This document shows, piece after piece, positions 17,605-24,143 of a DNA stretch of 24,143 bases. The notes below the pieces were generated by a model. That model searched no databases. It saw only the letters and a list, made by a program, of their open reading frames with translations, and was not told where the DNA came from. Numbering within the stretch: the first letter of the stretch is position 1; each line of letters starts with the position of its first letter. The translations under genes were made by a program, and so were the position numbers. The stretch is from NCBI GenBank assembly GCA_009695405.1, contig SIAZ01000017.1, positions 1 through 24,143 of the forward strand, read 5' to 3'. The DNA comes from Pedosphaera sp. (GTDB lineage Bacteria > Verrucomicrobiota > Verrucomicrobiia > Limisphaerales > UBA9464).

Positions 17605-18435
17605 TCAAAAAGCGCGAGCGACATGAATAATCAACCAATAGAGCATCAATGCGATATAGGCAGTTGCGGCGAGGGTGGCTAGCATCCAACCCCACCAACT
17701 GCGCGGAAGTTTGAGAGGAGCGGTTCCGGTACCGGATTCTTTGCGACAATATAAGTACCAAGCGACGAGTAAGGTTAAGGTTCCGATACCAGCGAGCAGT
17801 GGGACGGCAAAGAATCCATTGAGCCTATCAAAGCGCTGTTCCTCCAATCGTGAGGCAAGGCGAAGGATGGAAAGCGCGCCCAGTAATCCCCAAAGCCAAG
17901 AGGTAAAAGCGAGAGTGCGCCCCGTGGCGAGAGAGGCCATAGAAAAGCCCAAAGCAAAGACGGTGAAAGGGAAGCCGATGAGGAGACTATAAAGGAAGAT
18001 CGAAGGGCTCAATTCCCCTTGGGTGAGGCCGATACTGAGAAAGGTGCGAACGAGGACATCGGCGAGACTATCCTCCAGCAAGAAGACTCCCGCAGCCGAA
18101 ATAAATAAGGTAAGAAAAGCACCTAAAAAACTGCGGGAAAGAAATCGTTCCGAGCGGGTGATAGGGAAAGAAAAGGCGAATTCTTCGACGCCGTGTATAA
18201 CATCAGCACCTCCGAATAAAGGTCCGGCAATAACTGAAAAAAGGAGACCGGGTGTTAGGACCCAGAGTGGGTGAGCGAAGAAGGGAACTGCCCATACCAC
18301 GGCGAGCCATCCAGAGAGGGTGATGAGGATAAGATGGGAGTGGGCAAACCATTCGCTCCACAGGAGCCGACGCCAGCGGTTGCACAAACCGAAGTTAAGC
18401 CACGAGCTTAGCTGTGGAGATCTGTCTGCATTCAC
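17605..18435 (-). CDS. ABC-2-like multispan membrane protein
   Basis: A 276-residue membrane protein with about six or seven hydrophobic segments, for example SHLILITLSGWLAVVWAVPF, LLFSVIAGPLFGGADV, FLGAFLTLFISAAGVFLL and LATLAATAYIALMLYWLIIH. The phrase HGVEEFAFSFPITRSERFLS resembles the ABC-2 permease pattern of a cytoplasmic loop before the second helix. No ATP-binding partner is encoded in the window. I chose the GTG at 18435: it overlaps the pseudopilin stop as GTGA, which implies translational coupling. A TTG upstream in the same frame is much less likely. It could be the permease half of an ABC transporter for a peptide or polysaccharide, or a member of an unrelated membrane family. 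Confidence 0.72.
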   Translation of the reverse strand: MNADRSPQLSSWLNFGLCNRWRRLLWSEWFAHSHLILITLSGWLAVVWAVPFFAHPLWVLTPGLLFSVIAGPLFGGADVIHGVEEFAFSFPITRSERFLSRSFLGAFLTLFISAAGVFLLEDSLADVLVRTFLSIGLTQGELSPSIFLYSLLIGFPFTVFALGFSMASLATGRTLAFTSWLWGLLGALSILRLASRLEEQRFDRLNGFFAVPLLAGIGTLTLLVAWYLYCRKESGTGTAPLKLPRSWWGWMLATLAATAYIALMLYWLIIHVARAF

Positions 18436-19199
18436 GGCACAGATTTTTGGGGAGACAGTTGAGAATCTATGTAGAGATCCCAAGGATAATCTTCCAGAGG
18501 CAGTGCAGTTGTGCTGATGTCTGAGTTAGTCTCCAAGCGGAAGATTCGGCGAGTGACGACCGCACCATCGCGTTGGCTGCGCAAGGTTTTGCCTTCGTAA
18601 TTTTGATGAGAAGCCGTGACTGTCGAATCTTTGAGTCGAGAAATACCGTGCAACTGACAGACAGCTAGACCGGTGGGGCGATTATCCGTCGTGAGTTTAT
18701 CCCAAGCTGCCCGTTTCCATCCCAAAGTGTGAAGGTAAGAGAAAGGGCGAGATTCCGTTGTCTCTCGTAATTCTTGATCAAAGGTCAGCCCATCGGGATC
18801 GCGTAATTGCTGAAATCGAAGGGGCTGTTGGCTGGAATTGGCACGGTTGCCCCAAGCGTTCAGGTTGAAGGTGCCGTCAGGGAGATCTCCTCCCGAACGA
18901 GTCATTGGTTCTAAGGGACAGAGAATCCGTTGTCCCTGACCTAGTTGGGCTGACTGTAAGACAACACGTGAGAGACTTCGAGGCCTTGAACCTGTGTCCC
19001 TTTGATAGAGATCGGTTGCGACCGCAATTTGTCTTAAATTCTCGATGCAAAAAGTTTCTCGAGCACGGTGGGTCGCTCGAGTGCTTCCCGAGAGCGTCAG
19101 AGTAGCCACAATGCCGACAATGGACAGTACCGTCAGAAGTTCGACTACCGAAAAGCCACGGTTGCTACGGAAACAAAATTGAGGAGACTCGCGGGTCAC
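18432..19199 (-). CDS. Type II secretion/type IV-like pseudopilin
   Basis: A 255-residue pseudopilin. The N-terminus holds a 15-residue basic leader ending in Gly (SNRG), followed by FSVVELLTVLSIVGIVATLT: cleavage before Phe16 by prepilin peptidase and the conserved Glu at mature position 5 are both visible. A long amphipathic helix follows (RARETFCIENLRQIAVATDL), as in the many H/G-type pseudopilins of Verrucomicrobiota and Planctomycetota. The C-terminal 170 residues form a globular domain with no family I recognise. I chose the GTG at 19199 because its first bases overlap the propeller gene stop as GTGA, and it gives a leader of normal length; upstream in-frame TTG starts would give an unlikely extension. 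The same GTGA arrangement joins it to the permease downstream. Confidence 0.87.
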   Translation of the reverse strand: MTRESPQFCFRSNRGFSVVELLTVLSIVGIVATLTLSGSTRATHRARETFCIENLRQIAVATDLYQRDTGSRPRSLSRVVLQSAQLGQGQRILCPLEPMTRSGGDLPDGTFNLNAWGNRANSSQQPLRFQQLRDPDGLTFDQELRETTESRPFSYLHTLGWKRAAWDKLTTDNRPTGLAVCQLHGISRLKDSTVTASHQNYEGKTLRSQRDGAVVTRRIFRLETNSDISTTALPLEDYPWDLYIDSQLSPQKSVP

Positions 19200-22100
19200 A
19201 GAGGGTGAAAGGCTAGATACCAGAGACCATAGTCGCTCCGTGCAATCCAGAGTCCACCGGAGGGAGATGCGTTGGCGGTCGAGGCATCGAACCACAGACT
19301 GCAAGGGCGAATGCTTTGTCCACTGAGGGTGATTGGATCTTGAGATGTTTCGATCCTCAGCAGAATATCTCCTGTCTCCGCAAGGATTGTTGAACCGATT
19401 GTTTGGAATCCACTGATCGGGTTAGGCACCTTGATTGATCCGCTCGTAACTAGTTTTCCGTCCCTATTTAGAGACCAAGTTTCGAGGGTGTTATCGTCGC
19501 CAATAAGGATGCGCCCATCAGGGCGTACCAGTAAAGGGGTGGCGCTGCCCTTGGGGAACTTTCGAGAGTCCACAAAGCTGACGCTGACACCATCGTAGGC
19601 GAGGGCAGTTAAAGCGGAGAGGGATGCCTCTGACGTCCATTGATTAGTGCGTGCATAGAGGAGATTTCCGTGGTGAGAAATACCAGAGAGTTCACCTGGG
19701 AGAAGCAATTCAGGACGGGCCAAAGGTTCTGTGGGATCGGCGTAGTCGACCACTCGAAGAGGGTAACTAGAGGACCAAGAACCATACTGTTCCCACCAAG
19801 GGAGTTTTGTTCCATTCGTGGAATCTGGTTTAATTACTGGGGGTAAGTAGTGTGATTTAACCCCGCCCAAAAACAACCTTGTGCCACTCAAAAATAGGGT
19901 TCGGGAGCTACCCGTATCAAGGGTTAGATCTGAAGCCAATTTGGGAGTTGAAACCTTAGAGACATCGAAAGCTAAGAGTCTCCCAGAGTCGCCGCCATAC
20001 CAAGGCCGACCTCCACCCACAAACCCATCTCTAGGCCGAATAAAATCAAGTATCATCCCACCTCCCTGAGTTCCCGTGAAAAGCAGGGTGCTCTCGGACG
20101 GCCAAAGAGCAATGTTCCAAGAACCGTACCAACCCTCGAGGGAATTGGAGACACTGGTGGAACCGGCGACAACTAAGTTGGTGCCCACTGTGACAACAGT
20201 CAGTGTGGTTAGCCCAGTGATATTAACCCCGATGAAGTTGGTATAACTGACAGTATTGGTCACCAGTATGGGAGCGGGCCAATCCTCATAGACAATGACC
20301 ACGAAATTTGTTTCAGGGAGGAACAAGGGCGGGTTAGCAGTAATCACACTATTCGTAAAATTACGGAGAATTGCCGGTAATTTGACCCAACTTGCGACCT
20401 CTTTTTCACTTATTTTTTGTTCGGTACGGTAGGTGTCGTCGAACTTTTGCAGAAGGTAGAGTTGATTGCTGCGATAGTCGGCGCCAATCAAAGAAGCGTT
20501 AGAGAGTTTAAGTTTAGCGATACTCGTTTCTGGATCTGTTTCGAGGGAAAGATCGACAGTCAGTGGGGAGAGTTGGCCTGAAGCAGATTCCCAACGTCCA
20601 CCGGTCAATTGTATGAGGTGGTCACCGGCTACCAAAACTCGGTCGACAGGGCGACCAAGATCAATCGCGGCTTGGACAGCAGGTTTATCTCGGTTGGAGA
20701 TATCGGCTGAAAGAATTTCTGCACCAGAAATACTAAGGACGTGCTTGTCAACCAGTGTCGCGCGGCGAGCAGATGCAGCATGGTTGATAGTTCCACGCAG
20801 TTGGAGTGAATCGCGAGTGAAGTCGAGTAACTGAATGCCTTGAAACCAGTCATTGGTTCCGAGTCGACCGAACCAAGGGAGCAAAGCGAGGTTGGAATCT
20901 GGAAAGACGCGAAATGCTTTTTCATCTATATTGGCTTCGCTCCACGACCAACCTTCACCGAGGAAAACTTTGGAGAGGAGTGCGGGCGCAGCGGGATCAG
21001 CGACATCAAAAAGCGAAATAGCGGCACGGCCTAATTCAACGCCCATAGCGAGTAAGCGATCGCCAAAGGGTTCAATGTAAGTGGACCATCCGGGTACAGA
21101 AAGTTCGCCACGCACTGTTGGTTTCTTCGGATCGGAGAGGTCAACAATCCAGAGAGGATCGACTCGACGGAAAGTAACGACATAAGCACGACCGGCATCG
21201 AAGCGGGTGGCAAACACGGATTCATTAGTGACTAAATTAAGAGTGGCCAAACGGTAGGGGTTGGCGGGGTTTTCAATAGAGAACGTTTCCAGCACGACAC
21301 GGGAGGGGGCCAAAGGTATTCCCATTTGTGACCATCGACTGTCCACCTGAGACACCACTGTAAGGACATCGCGATCGAGCCCGAATTTAAATTTGTCGTC
21401 GACCCGGCCACTTGTTGGAAAGGATCCTGTATAGTTGATTTTCCCAAGAGGGTCGCTGACATCGAAGACCAACACTGTGTGGGTCTTTGGTGAGGCTGTT
21501 TCCGAAGGAAACCACCAACTCCAACCGGGTTGGGTCGCTACAAAAAGGAGTTGATCGGTGGCATGGATGGCGGTGGGTACAAAAGGAAAAGTGCCGGTGT
21601 AACGAACGACGGGAGTCTCTGGATTAGCAAGGTCGATGGAAGTAACCACGGTAATGGGTATCGCCGTCATTTCAGTGCGATTACTCCACGTCTGAGTGGC
21701 CAATAGAAGGATATCGCCAATTAAGCGTGTCTCAAGAACTCGACCTGGGACGGGTAGGCGAGAGCTGAGGGTAGGCTTTCCATTTTCCGATCGCACCAAA
21801 AGGACTTCGGAAGCGTCCCATTGGCAATCTTGCTGAGTGATTAAAGCTAACCAGTTATCTGTTGGAAGCGTCGCAGGCAGAACATGTAATTGTTCGCCAT
21901 AACTGGTCAAAGGAAGGCGTCCTTTTAATACTGGCTTTGCTGGATTTGAAACATCAAAAACGTGCAAGCCTCGGTACTGGTTAAAGAAGTAGAGGTGGGA
22001 TCCGGAGAACTTCCAAATATCAGATTCAGACACTGTGCGGGTCGTAGATTCTGTCCGAGAAGAGCTATCTGAAACGAGAGCGAGCGGACCCTTAGTACTT

Positions 22101-22492
22101 GGGGCGATCGTGGTTATAGGGGATGAACCACTGAGTTGTTCGCCGAAAATTTGCTGGAGAGAATAGAAAGCCGAGGGAAGAGGTAGCGAAGATTCATCAT
22201 CGACGACTGCGCGTAGTGCTTCGGTGGCTTCGGAGATAGGGATAGAGAACGATAATTGGGTTTCGCCTGCTTTTGGCATCAGCACCCTCCGAGGAGTCCA
22301 AGTGCCGGCGACAAAGCGGGAGCGGGATTCGAGTGTAACCCGTTTTGCCCCGGTTGGCAGTTGAACCTGAACCACGACGTTGGTCCCGAAAGTGCGAATG
22401 CTGGATATGTAAGTTTGATTGGAAATCGATTGGCTCCGTAAGTCCAGCAATACGAGAGGAACTAGAGCGAGCCAAAGTAATAAAGTCTTCAT
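19196..22492 (-). CDS. Large secreted beta-propeller domain protein
   Basis: A 1098-residue exported protein starting at an ATG that opens a signal peptide (MKTLLLWLALVPLVLLDLRS); a TTG 33 codons upstream is the only alternative. The body resembles the C-terminal beta-propeller family (PF09826-like), with blades built on a repeating pattern of a hydrophobic strand, a VFDVSNPAKP-type turn and a following strand: LHVFDVSNPAKPVLKGRLPL, TVLVFDVSDPLGKINYTGSF, LWIVDLSDPKKPTVRGELSV, RLLAFDVSKVSTPKLASDLT. A Thr/Asn/Val-rich insert of about 80 residues (near 690-770, including LVTNTVSYTNF and LTVVTVGTNLVVAGS) interrupts the blades. No enzymatic motif is visible. It is first in a four-gene operon. It could bind a surface ligand or scaffold the pseudopilin and peptidase, but this is inference. 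Confidence 0.88.
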   Translation of the reverse strand: MKTLLLWLALVPLVLLDLRSQSISNQTYISSIRTFGTNVVVQVQLPTGAKRVTLESRSRFVAGTWTPRRVLMPKAGETQLSFSIPISEATEALRAVVDDESSLPLPSAFYSLQQIFGEQLSGSSPITTIAPSTKGPLALVSDSSSRTESTTRTVSESDIWKFSGSHLYFFNQYRGLHVFDVSNPAKPVLKGRLPLTSYGEQLHVLPATLPTDNWLALITQQDCQWDASEVLLVRSENGKPTLSSRLPVPGRVLETRLIGDILLLATQTWSNRTEMTAIPITVVTSIDLANPETPVVRYTGTFPFVPTAIHATDQLLFVATQPGWSWWFPSETASPKTHTVLVFDVSDPLGKINYTGSFPTSGRVDDKFKFGLDRDVLTVVSQVDSRWSQMGIPLAPSRVVLETFSIENPANPYRLATLNLVTNESVFATRFDAGRAYVVTFRRVDPLWIVDLSDPKKPTVRGELSVPGWSTYIEPFGDRLLAMGVELGRAAISLFDVADPAAPALLSKVFLGEGWSWSEANIDEKAFRVFPDSNLALLPWFGRLGTNDWFQGIQLLDFTRDSLQLRGTINHAASARRATLVDKHVLSISGAEILSADISNRDKPAVQAAIDLGRPVDRVLVAGDHLIQLTGGRWESASGQLSPLTVDLSLETDPETSIAKLKLSNASLIGADYRSNQLYLLQKFDDTYRTEQKISEKEVASWVKLPAILRNFTNSVITANPPLFLPETNFVVIVYEDWPAPILVTNTVSYTNFIGVNITGLTTLTVVTVGTNLVVAGSTSVSNSLEGWYGSWNIALWPSESTLLFTGTQGGGMILDFIRPRDGFVGGGRPWYGGDSGRLLAFDVSKVSTPKLASDLTLDTGSSRTLFLSGTRLFLGGVKSHYLPPVIKPDSTNGTKLPWWEQYGSWSSSYPLRVVDYADPTEPLARPELLLPGELSGISHHGNLLYARTNQWTSEASLSALTALAYDGVSVSFVDSRKFPKGSATPLLVRPDGRILIGDDNTLETWSLNRDGKLVTSGSIKVPNPISGFQTIGSTILAETGDILLRIETSQDPITLSGQSIRPCSLWFDASTANASPSGGLWIARSDYGLWYLAFHPL

Positions 22493-22690
22493 AAAGTGGG
22501 AACGGATAGCTTTTGGACGGGGCCCTAGCAACAGGGTTTCAATCTGAGCAACTAATCGACTAATACTAGGATAAGTCCCCGAAGAAGGCAACTCAATTCC
22601 TCATATTTTTCAACTTTTCAATGAGTTTTAAACCCTGGGTAAACCTGAGTTTCGTCGGTGTAAAAGTTTTTCTGTGAATTGTTCATTTTC

Positions 22691-22967
22691 CATCCCGCTT
22701 TCCCCCTTCGGGATGAGGCGAAGCGATGAGGAGCGGAGCGAGTCGAGGTGCGTTGGATATGATGATGAGCTAGGCGGTGGATGACCGCTGTGGGGCCTTC
22801 GGAAGGCGATCACGAGTTGAAGACAACTGCAGGACTGTGAGATTCTGTGGAGAGGAAGTTGGAAACAAAAGAGATTCCTGAACGAAAGTGAAGCCTCGTA
22901 AGGCAGGATGAAGCGGGTTTGTGTGCTTCGAGACACAACACCCAATATTCCGAGGGGTTCATTCGGT
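22691..22967. ncRNA. Hairpin-rich segment, possible structured RNA or element relic
   Basis: At least seven local inverted repeats lie close together upstream of the propeller gene: 22691-22697 with 22709-22715 (7 bp), 22774-22778 with 22784-22788, 22795-22799 with 22803-22807 (GCCTT/AAGGC), 22815-22819 with 22824-22828, 22893-22896 with 22901-22904, 22915-22924 with 22933-22943 (a 10-bp stem with one bulge), and 22950-22953 with 22963-22966. Open frames here are Ser/Pro/Leu-rich and look spurious. The density suggests selection for RNA structure, or the remains of a structured element such as a group II intron; I could not find the intron domain V sequence. Strand and class are unknown. Confidence 0.35.
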
Positions 22968-23007
22968 AGTGAGGACAGGGAGACAGGAAAGTGCATCGTC
23001 TTACTCC

Positions 23008-23617
23008 AAGTAAAAATTGAGGTGGCAGCCTCATTGTATTGCTAGGTAAACATTCAACATGTCCCTAAGTGACAATAAGCCTGTCCCCAGTCATGTGAAC
23101 TTCAGGAATAAGAGCGGTAGGCATCATCCCATTGTAGAGGCGACCGTTGACAGTAATTGGAGCGGATAAGCCTTTTGCGAGAATTCGGATGCTACGATCG
23201 ATGTCGTTGGTGTGATAGTCCGATCCGATGAGGGTAGGGAACGCCCTAGGAAGACCACGGCCATTCATCTGATGGCAGGCAAAGCAGTCGGTAGAGCTCA
23301 CGACCTCGGGAAGAAGTAAAAATTGAGGTGGCAGCCTCATTGTATTGCTAGGTAAACATTCAACATGTCCCTAAGTGACAATAAGCCTGTCCCCAGTCAT
23401 GTGAACTTCAGGAATAAGAGCGGTAGGCATTATCCCATTGTAGAGGCGACCGTTGACAGTAATTGGAGCGGATAAGCCTTTGGCGAGAATTCGGCTGCTA
23501 CGATCGATGTCGTTGGTGTGATAGTTCGATCCGGTGAGGGTAGGGAACGCCCTAGGAAGAGCACGGCCATTCATCTGATGGGGCAAAGCAGTCGGTAGAG
23601 TTCACGACCTCGGGAAG
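23008..23617. repeat. 306-bp tandem duplication, two copies about 97% identical
   Basis: Copy 1 spans 23008-23313 and copy 2 spans 23314-23617, head to tail. By eye they differ at seven bases and by one 2-base deletion in copy 2. The first 120 bases appear identical, so the differences cluster in the cytochrome part. Each copy joins a REP-like element (23011-23095 and 23317-23401) to a 3' cytochrome c gene fragment. On the minus strand the element contributes an ATG and the codons for MRLPPQFLL to whatever lies downstream, which creates several misleading open frames. Confidence 0.92.
23065..23340 (-). pseudogene. Truncated cytochrome c domain, upstream-less copy
   Basis: This fragment encodes a monoheme cytochrome c-type domain: CFACHQMNGRGLPRAFPTLI provides the heme-attachment CxxCH, and RLYNGMMPTALIPEV gives the distal Met ligand region. 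The domain lacks its own signal peptide, because its 5' part was replaced by the repeat element: the ATG and first codons (MRLPPQFLL) are encoded by the element of the neighbouring copy. The C-terminus is cut short where the REP-like element begins (CATGACTGGGGACAG), leaving HMTGDRLIVT instead of a normal final helix. It is therefore unlikely to give a functional exported cytochrome. Confidence 0.72.
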
Positions 23618-23753
23618 TGGCTAATGGAGAGGAAGGTGTGGCATTCACCCCGAAGGCTTGGAGAGTAACGAGGACAAGAAGAAGCCCTGAGCTTAAGGCC
23701 TGAAAAAGAGATCGGCGGGATTGGGTTAACTGAAGGCAGCAAGTCCAAAACAC
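23371..23753 (-). pseudogene. Cytochrome c gene with signal sequence but broken heme motif
   Basis: A GTG at 23753 opens a hydrophobic export signal (LFQALSSGLLLVLVTLQAF) followed by ATSRGRELYR, the usual lead into a cytochrome c heme site. The expected CxxCH is lost: relative to the other copy two bases are missing, so the frame runs into CPIR and a stop. The remaining domain (HQMNGRALPRAFPTLTG to NGIMPTALIPEV) continues in another frame. Signal and heme parts would still be out of phase without the deletion, so at least two lesions exist. The 3' end is truncated by the same REP-like element. Upstream of the GTG the frame stays open for about 20 codons, so the true start is uncertain. Confidence 0.68.
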
Positions 23754-23805
23754 ATAGGTGAAGACTAGTTGAAGTCGGCGATTGGGGTGAATGAGATCAT
23801 TAGCA

Positions 23806-23897
23806 AAATTTCGGGTGACAGCCTAGTTGTATTTGACTGTAAACATTTAACCTGTCCCTTAGAGATTACAAATTCAATCAGTCTGTCCCTAGTCATG
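23806..23897. repeat. Diverged third copy of the REP-like element
   Basis: This stretch aligns with the elements at 23011-23095 and 23317-23401. All share GGTGRCAGCCT, TTGTATT, GTAAACATT and AAC, then two TGTCCC motifs, with AGTCATG at the end. On the minus strand it reads as two GGGACA motifs ahead of a GTTaAATGTTTAC block, a layout I associate with REP sequences mobilised by RAYT-type transposases. It lies just upstream of the cytochrome relic and is not fused to a cytochrome fragment, so it is probably an independent insertion. Confidence 0.65.
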
Positions 23898-23951
23898 AGA
23901 AAGCGATGCCATGCCCGTTTTTTGCGATGACTAAATTTTCTTAGGGCTGGA

Positions 23952-24104
23952 TTAGTCTAGAATGGTCAATTCTAGGGTGTGGACACCGACTTCATCTTGT
24001 AAAATAGGGATTTTGGTGACTGTTTCACCCCACTGGGGCGCGCCAATCCTGATTACCTCGTCGAGTAACTCTTCGGGGTGGGCTTTCCACCTTCTTTCCG
24101 CCAC
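23952..24104 (-). CDS. Short open frame at the right edge, unrecognised
   Basis: A GTG frame of 50 codons ends at 23952 and has an ordinary protein composition: HPEELLDEVIRIGAPQWGET followed by VTKIPILQDEVGVHTLELTI. The frame is open for a further four codons upstream before a TAG, and the window ends soon after. It may be a small gene, the 3' end of a gene broken by that stop, or part of a decayed locus. I recognise no family. Confidence 0.3.
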   Translation of the reverse strand: MAERRWKAHPEELLDEVIRIGAPQWGETVTKIPILQDEVGVHTLELTILD

Positions 24105-24143
24105 CTTCCGTTCTTTCTATCCGATTGGTTTGATCCGCAACCA

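Noticed and set aside
22621..22686. 22-codon frame (MNNSQKNFYTDETQ) on the minus strand
   Set aside because: Too short and without a ribosome site or context to call a gene.
22740..22970. Group II intron
   Set aside because: A GTGCG-like string is present, but no domain V hairpin or intron-encoded reverse transcriptase was found; kept only as an unspecified structured element.
22628..22996. 122-residue minus-strand frame upstream of the propeller gene
   Set aside because: Ser/Pro/Leu-rich composition, overlaps the hairpin cluster, no start site or family pattern; judged spurious.
22810..23034. 74-residue frame starting MRLPPQFLL
   Set aside because: Its start and first residues come from the REP-like element that also heads the cytochrome fragment frame; the rest has no protein-like features.
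1..24143. CRISPR array, tRNA or rRNA genes, complete insertion sequence
   Set aside because: No regularly spaced repeats, cloverleaf or rRNA segments, and no transposase gene with terminal inverted repeats were seen.

Overview
The window reads like a chromosomal segment from a PVC-superphylum bacterium, most probably a Verrucomicrobiota member. The evidence is the gene families: a Tat-exported DUF1501 protein, a PSCyt1/DUF1549/DUF1553 protein with CxxCH motifs, a CotH-kinase-like secreted protein, a BNR sialidase-like protein, a pseudopilin, and several large secreted beta-propeller proteins. GTG starts and missing or weak Shine-Dalgarno sites are common. Placement is by family content only; no database search was possible and residue positions were counted by hand.

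Left part (1-6.9 kb): an unresolved edge, a small exported protein gene broken by an apparent one-base frameshift with a strong terminator behind it, then four leftward genes: DUF1501, a DadA-type FAD oxidase/dehydrogenase, a sialidase-like protein and a CotH-like protein. Middle (7.0-9.9 kb): three rightward genes, namely an enolase-superfamily dipeptide epimerase, a UreH/NicO-type metal transporter with a His-rich loop, and gluQ (glutamyl-Q tRNA(Asp) synthetase). The DadA-like enzyme, epimerase and sialidase-like protein together suggest scavenging of D-amino-acid peptides and glycans, but this link is inferred.

9.8-16.3 kb is leftward: a DUF1553 protein interrupted by one in-frame TAA, then trpA, then a secreted propeller plus helical-domain fusion whose 3' end overlaps gluQ tail to tail. 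The gap upstream (16.3-16.7 kb) hides a fragment resembling DUF4338/DruA-type proteins.

16.7-22.5 kb is a tight leftward operon: a 1098-aa secreted beta-propeller protein, a type II pseudopilin, an ABC-2-like permease and an HExxH metallopeptidase. The first two junctions are exact 4-nt GTGA stop/start overlaps. It is the most coherent candidate here for an undescribed functional module.

22.5-24.1 kb is decayed and repeat-rich: a hairpin-rich, possibly structured RNA or mobile-element relic; a 306-bp near-identical tandem duplication joining a REP-like element to a truncated cytochrome c domain; a third diverged copy of that element; and a short open frame at the right edge.
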